Of a DNA stretch of 64,000 nucleotides, positions 26,335-34,660 are shown piece after piece. Within the stretch, counting starts at the first letter, position 1; each line of letters opens with the position of its first letter. The translations under genes and the position numbers were made by a program. The notes under the pieces were generated by a model. It did no database searches. It worked only from the letters and a program-made list of their open reading frames with translations, and had not been told where the DNA came from. The DNA comes from Pseudomonadota bacterium (GTDB taxonomy: Bacteria; Pseudomonadota; Gammaproteobacteria; Steroidobacterales; Steroidobacteraceae), in the NCBI GenBank assembly GCA_021792555.1, contig JAJYUL010000011.1, positions 1-64,000 on the forward strand, given 5' to 3'.

Positions 26335-26411
26335 AGGATCCGCGCGCCCGGGACGTCCGCCGCGGCGTGCCGCGGGCGATTCGATGTGCTGTTCGTGCAG
26401 GGCGGTCTCGC

Positions 26412-27200
26412 ATGACCTGGCCGCTTGCGCTGTTCGCGGTGTTGGGCGGCGCGGTCGCGGGGCTGTCGCTCGGGCTGCTCGGGGTCGGCAGTTCCATTCT
26501 GGTCGTGCCGCTGCTCGTTTACGGGATGCACGTTTCCCCTCATCTGGCGATCGGCACCTCCACGGTGGCTGCGACGGCCAGCGCGCTGTGGAGCCTGAGC
26601 GCGCATGCGCGCGCCGGCACGGTGCGCTGGCGGTACGGCGTAACGTATGCGCTCGCGAGTGTGCTCGGCGCGGTAAGCGGCGCCCACCTGGGCAAGGCGA
26701 CCGACAGCCGCATCCTGCTGGCGCTGCTCGGCCTGCTGATGATGGCGGTGGCCGGGCTGATGCTTCGCGGCTCGTGGCGCGCGCGTCCGGCGCAGCACGC
26801 CGCCGAACGGCGCGAGCGCAGCTGGGTGCTGCCGGTGCTCGCGGCGACGGGCTTCGGCATCGGTTCGCTGGCGGGCCTGGTCGGTGTCGGCGGCGGCTTT
26901 CTCACCGTGCCGGCGCTGATGTTCACCACCGGCATGCCGCTGCTGAACGCGGTGGGCTCCTCGCTGGTGTCGGTCGCGGCGGTGTCGGCCACCACGGCGG
27001 CAAGCTACGCCAGCTCGCAGCTGGTCGAGTGGCCCATCTCGGTACTGCTGATGATCGGCGGGGTGCTCGGCGGTTATGTGGGGGTGAAGCTCGCCGGCGT
27101 GCTCGCGGCGCGCAAGCGCGCCCTCACCATTCTCTTCAGCGTCGTGGTGGCCTTCGCCGGACTCTACATGGTGCTGCACGGGTTCGCGAGCCTGCGCTGA
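26412..27200 (+). CDS. Sulfite exporter TauE/SafE family membrane protein
   Basis: The 262-residue protein starts at MTWPLALFAV (ATG 26412). It has about eight membrane helices in two related halves, each with a Gly-rich motif: GLSLGLLGVGSSILVVPLLV near the start and GSLAGLVGVGGGFLTVPALM in the middle. This repeat is the TauE/SafE hallmark. Family members export sulfite, sulfoacetate or thiosulfate-related anions. Its closeness to the SQR operon suggests a sulfur role, but the K+ channel lies between them and there is no shared operon. Confidence 0.9.
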   Translation: MTWPLALFAVLGGAVAGLSLGLLGVGSSILVVPLLVYGMHVSPHLAIGTSTVAATASALWSLSAHARAGTVRWRYGVTYALASVLGAVSGAHLGKATDSRILLALLGLLMMAVAGLMLRGSWRARPAQHAAERRERSWVLPVLAATGFGIGSLAGLVGVGGGFLTVPALMFTTGMPLLNAVGSSLVSVAAVSATTAASYASSQLVEWPISVLLMIGGVLGGYVGVKLAGVLAARKRALTILFSVVVAFAGLYMVLHGFASLR

Positions 27201-27359
27201 GGGCCGCCGAGCGTGCGACGGAGCGCTGCGCCGCCGCGGCCGGCATGCCGCGCGGCCGCTGGCGGCGCTGGTGCGTCTCCGGTACAGTCCTGCGCTTTCG
27301 GCCAATGCCGCGCGCCGGTACGGATCGCCTGCCCCGGGGCGCGAAAGCGAGGTTGCGCG

Positions 27360-30300
27360 ATGAAGGTTGTCAGTTCCTTGGTGGCTGCGGCGGCTTGTCT
27401 GACGCTGGCATCTCCGTTTGCACTGGCCGCGCAGGCCGGTCCCCAGCAGGAGAATTCCCACGGTCGCACGCTGCTGCCGATGCCGCTCAGCAGCACGTTT
27501 CATTTCCGTCAGCTCGGGCCGGCGCTCGCCGGCGGGCGGGTGACCGCCGTGGCCGGGGTGCCCGGCAATCCGGACATCTATTATGTGGGCGGTGCGGACG
27601 GGGGCGTATTTCGCACCGAGGACGGCGGGATCACCTGGAAGGCGCTCTTTCAGCACCGGCCGGTGGCCGCGATCGGCGCGCTGGCGGTCGATCCGCACAA
27701 CCCTGCGGTGGTGTGGGTCGGCACCGGCGAGGCCAATATCCGCAACGACATCTCCTTCGGCGACGGGGTGTACGAGTCGACCGACGGGGGCGTGCACTGG
27801 CGCCACCTCGGCCTTGACGGCACGATGCAGATCTCGCGCATCCTGATCGACCCGCACCATCCGGACACGGTGTTGGTCGGCGCCATGGGCGATCCGTGGA
27901 AGAACAGCACCGAGCGGGGCGTGTACCGCACCACCAACGGCGGGGCGAGCTGGCAGAGGGTGCTTTACGTCGGTCCCGATGTGGGCATCGCGGACATGGC
28001 GATGGACCCGCGCAACCCCAACATCGTGTATGCAGCGACCTACCGCTTCCGGCGCGAGCCCTGGCACTATTCGGCCGGCGGCCCCGAGGATGCCATCTAC
28101 AAGTCGGTCGACGGCGGGCTGAGCTGGAAGCGCCTCGCGGGTCACGGTCTGCCGAGCGGGGCGGTGGGGCGCATCGGGCTTGCCGTGGCGCCGAGCGCGC
28201 CCAATGTGGTGTACGCGGTGATCGGCACCCATCAGGGCGTGCTGTGGCGGTCGGAGGATTCGGGCGAGAACTGGACGCTGGTCAGCAAGGATCAGTCGGT
28301 CGATGCGCGGCCGTTTTATTTCTCGCACATCGCGGTCGATCCGAAGAACCCCAATCATCTCTTCGCGCTCTCGATGCGCCTGCTCACCTCGTACGACGGC
28401 GGGCGCACCTGGCACAAGATCGCCCGCTCGATCCACGTGGACAATCACGCGATCTGGATCGATCCGACCGGCAGCGGCCGGATCATCGAGGGCAACGACG
28501 GAGGCGTGGCACTGTCGCTCGATAACGGCCGGCACTGGGCGTTCGTGCACAACCTCGCCATCGAACAGTTCTATCACGTTGCCGTCGGCGGCGGCTTCTT
28601 CTATCAGGTCTGCGGCGGGCTGCAGGACAACAATTCCTGGTGCGGCCCGGGCGTGAGCAAGGACCCGAGCGGCATCTCGAGCCGCGCGTGGTACGGCTTC
28701 AACGGCGATGACGGCATCTACGGCATGCCGGCCGCCGACAATCCGAACCTGATCTACAACGAGGGGCAGAACGGGGCGTACTTCATCTACAACCGCTCCG
28801 AGGAGCAGCTGCACGACATCCAGCCTTACCCGCGCGACGACAACGGCCGGGGCGCGGACGGTGCGCGCTACCGGTTTGCCTGGGAAGCGGCGTTCGCGGT
28901 CTCGCCCGCGAACCCCAAGGTGCTCTACGCCGGCGCCAATGTGCTGTTCAAGAGCAGCAACCGCGGGCGCACCTGGAAGGTGATCAGTCCCGATCTGACG
29001 CGCAACGACAGGGCCAAGCAGGGCCCCTCCGGGGGGCCTGTGATCCAGGACAACTCCGGCGCCGAATACTATGACGCGATTCTGACCATCAGCCCAGCCG
29101 AGTCCGACCCGCAGGTCATCTGGGTCGGCACCGATGACGGGCTCGTGCAGGTGACCCGCGATGGGGGCAAGCACTGGAGCAACGTCACGGCGAACATTCC
29201 GCACCTGGCCGGCTGGGGCCGCGTCGAGTCGATCGACGTTTCCCCGACGGACCCCGGCAGCGCGCTGATCGCGGTGGACCGGCACTTCAGCGGCGACTTC
29301 CGGCCGTATCTGTACCGTACGAGCGATTACGGCAAGCATTGGACATCTGTGAGCGGCAACCTGCCGTCCGACGTCTATGCGCACGTCGTGCTGCGTGACC
29401 CACATAACCCCGACCTGTATTACGCAGGCCTGGAGAATGGCCTGTACGTGTCATGGGACGCCGGGCGCAAGTGGTACAAGTTCGGTCTCGGCCTGCCGGA
29501 TGCGGCCGTTTACGACCTGGCCCTGCAGCGCCGCACCGACTCGCTGGTGGTCGCGACGCACGGCCGCGGCGTGTGGATCCTCGATGACCTCACGCCCTTT
29601 GAGCAGTGGAACGCGCACGTGGCGCACAGCGCGCTCACGCTGTTCAAGCCCGAGGATGCGGTGCGCTTCTGGCCGTTCCAGCAGACCGAGTCGATGGGCG
29701 ATGGCGCATTCTTCGGCCAGAACCCGCATTACGGTGCGGCGTTCAACTACTATCTGGCGCACTCGGTGAAGCGGCCCGGGGAGCTCATCATCACCAACGC
29801 CAGCGGCCGGGTGGTGCGCATCTACAAGGGTCTGCACAAGGGCAAGCCCGTGCCGATGACTCCGCAGCCGGCCGGGGCGGCGCCGGCCGCGAACGGCGAG
29901 GTGCCGTGGGTGCCGGGCCAGGCCGGTCTGCACCGCATCTACTGGAACCTGCACGCGCAAGGTCCGGTGCGCTGGAGCTCCGCGCCGCAGTTCAACCGCG
30001 GACCGCACAACGGGGCGCTGTTGCCGCCGGGCACCTACACCGCGACCCTCAAGATCGGCGGGGCGAGCGCCTCGCAGACCTTCAGGGTGGTCAATGATCC
30101 GGCTTCGCACGGCACGCTGGAGGGCATGACCGAGCGTTATCGGGTGACCGAGGCGGTGCTGCACGAGATCTCGCAGATCGACGTGGCCCTGAACCGGCTG
30201 CATGCGCTGGCCGTGCAGCTGAAGGGCCTGAAGGCGGCGGTGCGGGGGCTGCCCGAGCAGCGCTCGGCCGACGCGGCGATCGCCCAGCTCGAGCGGGCCC

Positions 30301-30590
30301 GTCACGCGGTGCTCCTGGAGCTCACCAGCGACGCCGGCTCATCGGAGTCGACGCTGTGGGTGCCGGATGGCATTCACGAGAAGCTGATCTCGCTGGAGGA
30401 GCTGCTGTGGGGCTCGGACAGGCCGGTCGATGCGGCCACGCTGCACGAGAAGGCGCACTACGACGCCGAGTACCGCAGCGCGCTCGGCGCTTACGATGAG
30501 TTCCTGAGCACGGCGGTCGCGAGCTTCAATCAGACCATGACCGGCGAGGGCCTGTCCGGAGTGGTCGGCGGGACGCCGCTCTCGCCCTGA
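27360..30590 (+). CDS. Large exported beta-propeller protein with Asp-box repeats (sortilin/BNR-like)
   Basis: The 1076-residue protein starts at MKVVSSLVAA with a signal peptide (about 1-25). Residues about 35-770 hold at least eleven Asp-box repeats of the form S/T-x-D-x-G-x-x-W, such as TEDGGITWKAL, STDGGVHWRHL, TTNGGASWQRV, SVDGGLSWKRL, SEDSGENWTLV and SYDGGRTWHKI. This predicts one large or two stacked propellers, as in sortilin Vps10 and BNR proteins. The C-terminal 250 residues form an Ig-like then helical region (TERYRVTEAVLHEISQIDVALNRLHALAVQLKGL). Catalytic residues of sialidases are not evident, so a glycosidase label would be unsafe. Role unknown; probably periplasmic or outer-surface. 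Confidence 0.85.
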   Translation: MKVVSSLVAAAACLTLASPFALAAQAGPQQENSHGRTLLPMPLSSTFHFRQLGPALAGGRVTAVAGVPGNPDIYYVGGADGGVFRTEDGGITWKALFQHRPVAAIGALAVDPHNPAVVWVGTGEANIRNDISFGDGVYESTDGGVHWRHLGLDGTMQISRILIDPHHPDTVLVGAMGDPWKNSTERGVYRTTNGGASWQRVLYVGPDVGIADMAMDPRNPNIVYAATYRFRREPWHYSAGGPEDAIYKSVDGGLSWKRLAGHGLPSGAVGRIGLAVAPSAPNVVYAVIGTHQGVLWRSEDSGENWTLVSKDQSVDARPFYFSHIAVDPKNPNHLFALSMRLLTSYDGGRTWHKIARSIHVDNHAIWIDPTGSGRIIEGNDGGVALSLDNGRHWAFVHNLAIEQFYHVAVGGGFFYQVCGGLQDNNSWCGPGVSKDPSGISSRAWYGFNGDDGIYGMPAADNPNLIYNEGQNGAYFIYNRSEEQLHDIQPYPRDDNGRGADGARYRFAWEAAFAVSPANPKVLYAGANVLFKSSNRGRTWKVISPDLTRNDRAKQGPSGGPVIQDNSGAEYYDAILTISPAESDPQVIWVGTDDGLVQVTRDGGKHWSNVTANIPHLAGWGRVESIDVSPTDPGSALIAVDRHFSGDFRPYLYRTSDYGKHWTSVSGNLPSDVYAHVVLRDPHNPDLYYAGLENGLYVSWDAGRKWYKFGLGLPDAAVYDLALQRRTDSLVVATHGRGVWILDDLTPFEQWNAHVAHSALTLFKPEDAVRFWPFQQTESMGDGAFFGQNPHYGAAFNYYLAHSVKRPGELIITNASGRVVRIYKGLHKGKPVPMTPQPAGAAPAANGEVPWVPGQAGLHRIYWNLHAQGPVRWSSAPQFNRGPHNGALLPPGTYTATLKIGGASASQTFRVVNDPASHGTLEGMTERYRVTEAVLHEISQIDVALNRLHALAVQLKGLKAAVRGLPEQRSADAAIAQLERARHAVLLELTSDAGSSESTLWVPDGIHEKLISLEELLWGSDRPVDAATLHEKAHYDAEYRSALGAYDEFLSTAVASFNQTMTGEGLSGVVGGTPLSP

Positions 30591-30614
30591 GCGCGTGAAG
30601 CGGCATGCGGCCGC

Positions 30615-30651
30615 ACGCTCGGCGGCGCCTGCAAGGGCGTCCGCCGAGCGT
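30615..30651. terminator. Bidirectional hairpin between convergent genes
   Basis: ACGCTCGGCGG (30615-30625) pairs perfectly with CCGCCGAGCGT (30641-30651), and the loop can pair further (CGCC with GGCG). It lies between the stops of the propeller gene (30590) and the APC permease (30695). There is no long T run, so termination may be partial or factor-aided. Confidence 0.6.
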
Positions 30652-30694
30652 CTCCTCGCGGCACGTGTCAGCGTGCTCAAGGGGCGCGCAGGCT

Positions 30695-32146
30695 TCAGCC
30701 CTCCGGCCCGCCGCCGCTGCAGCCGTCAACCACGTTCGGCCGAGCTTGCCCGGCGGGCTCGCCGTGCTCTGCCGCCAGACGCGGCGCCCAACCGCCGGGG
30801 CGTTTGCCGAGGGCGAATCGGTACCACAGCAGCGCAGCGGCGAGCAGTGCGCCGAGGGCGAGCAGGCTCGGCCGCCCGATCGAGGCATCCGCCCAGTCTG
30901 CCGCGCCGAAGGCGAGCGCGAGCCCGAGACCGAGCAGCGGGGCGAGCGGGAACAGCGGCGAGCGCCAGCGGCCCTCACCGCCGGTGAGGCCCCTGGCCCG
31001 TCCGAGGAGCACCGCCACGCTGACGAGCCCCAGCCCGTAGACCACGAGTCCCGAGATGAACACCAGCAGCACGCGCTCGCTCAGCAGACAGCACGCCGCC
31101 GACAGCGCCCCGACCGTGAGGGTCGCGATCCGCGGCGCACCGGAGCGTGCGTGCACCTTTGCCAGAGCCGCATTCACGCGGGCAGGGAAGACGCGATCGC
31201 GCGCGAAGCTGTAGCACAGTCGCGCGGCGAACATCATCTGGGCGATGAGCGCGTTGAATACGGCCAGGGCGACGACGGCGCTGAGCGCGATATCCGCTGC
31301 GCGGCCGCAGATGATGCGGATGAAGGCGCTGAAGGGTGCGCGGCTGCGGAAGACTGGCGCGTGGGCGCCTGCGCCGATGACCACCGCGAGGACCGGCAGC
31401 GCGATCGCGAGTGCCCCGAGCAGGCAGGCCGCGAGAATCACTCGCCCCATGTTGCGGTGCGGATCGATCAGTTCCTCGCCAAAGGCAATGGCCTGATTGC
31501 CGCCCACCGTGGCGAATGCCGCATTCACCGCCCCGAGCGCAAGCGCGCCGGCTCCGACCGGCACCCAGCGCGCGCCCACGGGCAGGCGCGGATGCAGCAC
31601 GGCGGCGAGCGCGCCGGGCGCCGGATGCGTGAACCCCGCGATCACCAGGGCGAGCACTGCGGCGAACTCGATGGTCAGGAACACTCCCGTGAGCAGCGCG
31701 CTGGCGCGCACGGCGAGCAGCGCGGCGGCGACCGAGAGCAGGACCGACCCATAGACGATCGGCGCTCGGGAGATCCCAGGCAGCACCTGGGCGCTGTAGG
31801 TGCCGATGAGCTTGGCCAGGTAGGCATTGGTCGGCAGGACGATCGCCGCCCACAGCACGAGGCAGGCAAAACCCGCCGCAGGCCCGAGAATCGAGCCGAC
31901 TGCGACATAATCGCCGCCGGCGTAGGGATACGCCGAGCCGAGTTCCGCGTACACCATTGCCCACACCGCCGCGACGGCGATGCCGAGCGCAAACAGCGCC
32001 GCGGCTCCCGTGCCGCTCTGGCGCAGCACGTCGGCGCCGGGGCCGTAGACGGAGAAGACCGGGGAGAGGCACGAGAGCGTGAGCAGCAGCGCATCGAAGG
32101 GAGTCAGGCGGCGCTGCAGGTGGGTCTCACAGGCCATTGTGCTCAT
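30695..32146 (-). CDS. APC-family amino acid/amine permease
   Basis: The 483-residue protein has about 12 membrane helices. It opens LQRRLTPFDALLLTLSCLSPVFSVYGPGADVLRQSGTGAA and continues with AMVYAELGSAYPYAGGDYVAVGSILGPAAGF, which is the APC helix 1-2-3 pattern. The G/S-rich unwound part of helix 1 and the Glu in AELGSAYP are family features. Start taken at MSTMACE (32146); nine bases in is a second ATG. Substrate unknown. The gene is isolated: convergent with the propeller gene and divergent from the first M61 peptidase. Confidence 0.87.
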   Translation of the reverse strand: MSTMACETHLQRRLTPFDALLLTLSCLSPVFSVYGPGADVLRQSGTGAAALFALGIAVAAVWAMVYAELGSAYPYAGGDYVAVGSILGPAAGFACLVLWAAIVLPTNAYLAKLIGTYSAQVLPGISRAPIVYGSVLLSVAAALLAVRASALLTGVFLTIEFAAVLALVIAGFTHPAPGALAAVLHPRLPVGARWVPVGAGALALGAVNAAFATVGGNQAIAFGEELIDPHRNMGRVILAACLLGALAIALPVLAVVIGAGAHAPVFRSRAPFSAFIRIICGRAADIALSAVVALAVFNALIAQMMFAARLCYSFARDRVFPARVNAALAKVHARSGAPRIATLTVGALSAACCLLSERVLLVFISGLVVYGLGLVSVAVLLGRARGLTGGEGRWRSPLFPLAPLLGLGLALAFGAADWADASIGRPSLLALGALLAAALLWYRFALGKRPGGWAPRLAAEHGEPAGQARPNVVDGCSGGGPEG

Positions 32147-32336
32147 AGGGGACTCGGATCCGGACCGATTGAGCGGAAGCTCAATTGCCCCCGCGCTTCG
32201 TCCCGTCGCGCGCACGGCTCATCGCAATCATGCGCCGGAACGACACGCCCGTCTCCCGTCGCCGTGGCATAGTGATCTTTTTTCGCGCCGGCGGGCAACA
32301 CGAGCCGGTGAACCATAACTGATGGAGGGGTAATCC

Positions 32337-34256
32337 GTGAAGCAATTCTTGATGCGCTCCGCGTTTGCGGCTGCGGCGCTCGGGCTGTGTGTCTCTGCAG
32401 GCGCTGCGGGCCTGATCCCCGAGCCCAACGCCAATGCCGTGCCGTACGCCACCAAGGCCGATCCGGAGATTCTGGTGTTGGATGCCAGCACCGCGGGCCG
32501 GGGGTTTGCGACCTCGACCATGCAGATACCGGTCCGCCCCGGCCCGTTCACCTTCGTGTATCCGCAGTGGATTCCCGGCTACCACGCGCCGCACGGCCCG
32601 CTCGCTGATGTCTCGCAGATCAAGGTGAGCGCCGACGGCAAGCCGCTCACCTGGCGTCGCGACAAGGTGGACATGTACGCCTTTCACGTGACGGTGCCGC
32701 AGGGTGTGCACACGATCAAGGTGCAGTTCACCGTGCTGCTGAATGGCGGGGGAAGCCTCAGAGCCTCGCCCAACACCGCAGTGATAACCTGGACGCGCGT
32801 GCTGTTCTATCAGAACAACATCAATTATCACCATTACTACGTCAAGCCGAGCATCATCCTGCCGAAGGGCTGGGGCTACAGCACGGCGCTCACCACGACG
32901 AGCCGCGAGGGCGAGCGCGTCAACTTCGCCGAGGAGCCGCTCACCTACGTGGGAGACTCGCCGCTTGACATGGGCCGCTACTACAAGAAGGTGCTGCTGT
33001 GGCATCACGGCAACGCCCACATGTGGCTCGACATGTTCGCCGATGCGCCGCAGGACCTCGACGTGCCGGCGAAGCTCCTCGCGGCCTACAAGAACGTGGC
33101 GCCTGAGGCGTTGGCGCTCTACGGCTCGCGGCACTGGTACAATTACCACGCGCTGCTGACACTTTCGAACAAGATCAGCTTCGAGGGCGTCGAGCATCAC
33201 CAGTCGAGCGACAACCGGGCGCCGGCGGACTTCATGACGAACCCGAGCCAGCAGCTCGTCGGCGGTGATCTGATCACCCACGAGTTCTCGCACTCCTGGA
33301 ACGGCAAGTACCGCCGGCCGTGGGACCTCACCACGGACAACTACCAGATCCCGCAGCGCACCGACCTGCTGTGGGTGTACGAGGGCATGAACCAGTATCT
33401 GGGCGATCTGCTGTCCTTCCGCGCCGGCATCCGTAAGCCGAGCCAGTATCCGCAGTACCTCGCGATGATCTACAGCCAGATGGCCACCGAGCCGGGGCGC
33501 GACACCACGCCGCTGATCGATCTGACCACCGGCGCGCCTTATTACTACGATCAGGCAAGGGGAGAGTACTCCTCGATCCGGCGCACGGCCGGGGACTTCT
33601 ACACCGAGGGCGAGCTGCTGTGGCTCGATGTGGACACCATCATCCGCGCCAAGACCCACGGCAAGAAGTCGCTCGATACCTTCCTGCACCTGTACTCGCA
33701 GCCGAAGTTCACAGGCCCGATCACCAAGACCTACACGCGGGCGGACATCGAGCATCTGCTGAACGAGGTGGTGCCGTACAACTGGCATGCGTTCTTCCAG
33801 CGGCACGTCTATGAGGTCGCCAAGCTCCCGCCGACCGGGGAGCTGCGCCGCTCGGGCTGGCGTCTGGTGTACACCTCCAAGCCCAATCCGTTCATGGCGG
33901 CCGCGGAGGCGATGTATCACTTCGACAGCCAGTGGCTGACCTACGGCTTCACCATCAACAAGATGGGGGTGCTGGCCGATGTGCGCGAAGGCTCGCCCGC
34001 CTGGAAGGCCGGGATGGCACCGGGGATGAAGATCGAGGCGGTCGACGGTCAGACTTTCACGCCGAAGGTGCTCAACTACGTGATGGTCCAGGCCAAGCGC
34101 CACGCCAAGCCGACGAAATTCGTCGTCTCGCAGGACGGCTGGTTCCATACGATCTGGGTCAGCTATTTCGGCGGACCGCGCTACCCGCACCTGGTGCGCA
34201 TCCCCGGCACCGTGAACATGCTGGCGAAGATCATGGCGCCGCACGCCAAGCACTGA
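32337..34256 (+). CDS. M61-family metallopeptidase (copy 1), exported, PDZ-containing
   Basis: The 639-residue protein starts at GTG 32337 after a GGAGGGG site. It has a signal peptide (about 1-22), an N-terminal beta domain, a thermolysin-like catalytic domain with HEFSH (H315, E316, H319) in HEFSHSWNGKYRRP and the downstream zinc Glu in WVYEGMNQYLGDLLSFRAG, then a PDZ-like domain (VLADVREGSPAWKAGMAPGMKIEAVDGQ). This is the M61 glycyl aminopeptidase plan. Bases 33291-33862 are identical to the downstream copy. It has its own terminator. Confidence 0.92.
   Translation: MKQFLMRSAFAAAALGLCVSAGAAGLIPEPNANAVPYATKADPEILVLDASTAGRGFATSTMQIPVRPGPFTFVYPQWIPGYHAPHGPLADVSQIKVSADGKPLTWRRDKVDMYAFHVTVPQGVHTIKVQFTVLLNGGGSLRASPNTAVITWTRVLFYQNNINYHHYYVKPSIILPKGWGYSTALTTTSREGERVNFAEEPLTYVGDSPLDMGRYYKKVLLWHHGNAHMWLDMFADAPQDLDVPAKLLAAYKNVAPEALALYGSRHWYNYHALLTLSNKISFEGVEHHQSSDNRAPADFMTNPSQQLVGGDLITHEFSHSWNGKYRRPWDLTTDNYQIPQRTDLLWVYEGMNQYLGDLLSFRAGIRKPSQYPQYLAMIYSQMATEPGRDTTPLIDLTTGAPYYYDQARGEYSSIRRTAGDFYTEGELLWLDVDTIIRAKTHGKKSLDTFLHLYSQPKFTGPITKTYTRADIEHLLNEVVPYNWHAFFQRHVYEVAKLPPTGELRRSGWRLVYTSKPNPFMAAAEAMYHFDSQWLTYGFTINKMGVLADVREGSPAWKAGMAPGMKIEAVDGQTFTPKVLNYVMVQAKRHAKPTKFVVSQDGWFHTIWVSYFGGPRYPHLVRIPGTVNMLAKIMAPHAKH
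33291..33862 (+). repeat. 572-bp identical segment, copy 1 (in M61 gene 1)
   Basis: Bases 33291-33862 match 35612-36183 (offset 2321) without a difference, including all third codon positions. The sequence on both sides diverges at once: 33290 g versus 35611 a, and 33863 t versus 36184 c, with many changes further out. It covers the part of the catalytic domain from the second zinc His to just before the PDZ domain. Confidence 0.95.
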
Positions 34257-34660
34257 GCGCCCGCAGCGCGTTGCAGGACCCGGACCTTGCGGTCCGGGTC
34301 CTGCTTTCTCTGCGCCGCCGATGCGCAGAGCGTCTCCCATCAGACCAGCTCCGCGACCGCAGCGGCCCGGGCCGCAAGCGGATCGGGCCGGACGCACCGT
34401 CCGGGCCTCTCGGGGACGTGTCCCCGCGGCAACATTCCTCGGATGAGCGTGCGGCGCGGCGCTCGCTCGGCAGGCTATGTACAAGAGCCGGCGCAACGCG
34501 CGCGCGGGCCGGTTCATGCCGGGACGGCGCGGCAAATCCTTCCTGTTGACTTGCGTGTGAGCCTGGCCTGGCTGGCGCGTGCGTGCCTTCCGAAGTAAGC
34601 TTGAGGATTATTCACGGCCGGTCGTTGCCGGCGGTGAGCCACAATGGAAAGGGGTTTATC
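34257..34660. other. Gap between the two M61 genes
   Basis: This 404-bp region holds the terminator of copy 1 (34273-34310) near its start and the ribosome-binding site GGAAAGGGG (about 34646-34654) of copy 2 at its end. The middle shows no clear promoter or conserved coding frame. TTGACT at 34544-34549 resembles a -35 box but lacks a -10 partner at the right distance. Confidence 0.5.
34273..34310 (+). terminator. Intrinsic terminator of M61 copy 1
   Basis: GCAGGACCCGGACC (34273-34286), loop TTGC, and GGTCCGGGTCCTGC (34291-34304) make a perfect 14-bp stem, followed by TTTCTCT. It lies 17 bp after the stop codon. Confidence 0.9.

Noticed and set aside
27360-30590. Calling the Asp-box protein a sialidase or glycosyl hydrolase
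   Set aside because: Asp-boxes only show the propeller fold; no catalytic Arg triad or Tyr/Glu pair could be placed.
34287-34598. 103-codon frame between the M61 genes
   Set aside because: It starts inside the terminator of copy 1, has biased low-complexity composition and no ribosome site.
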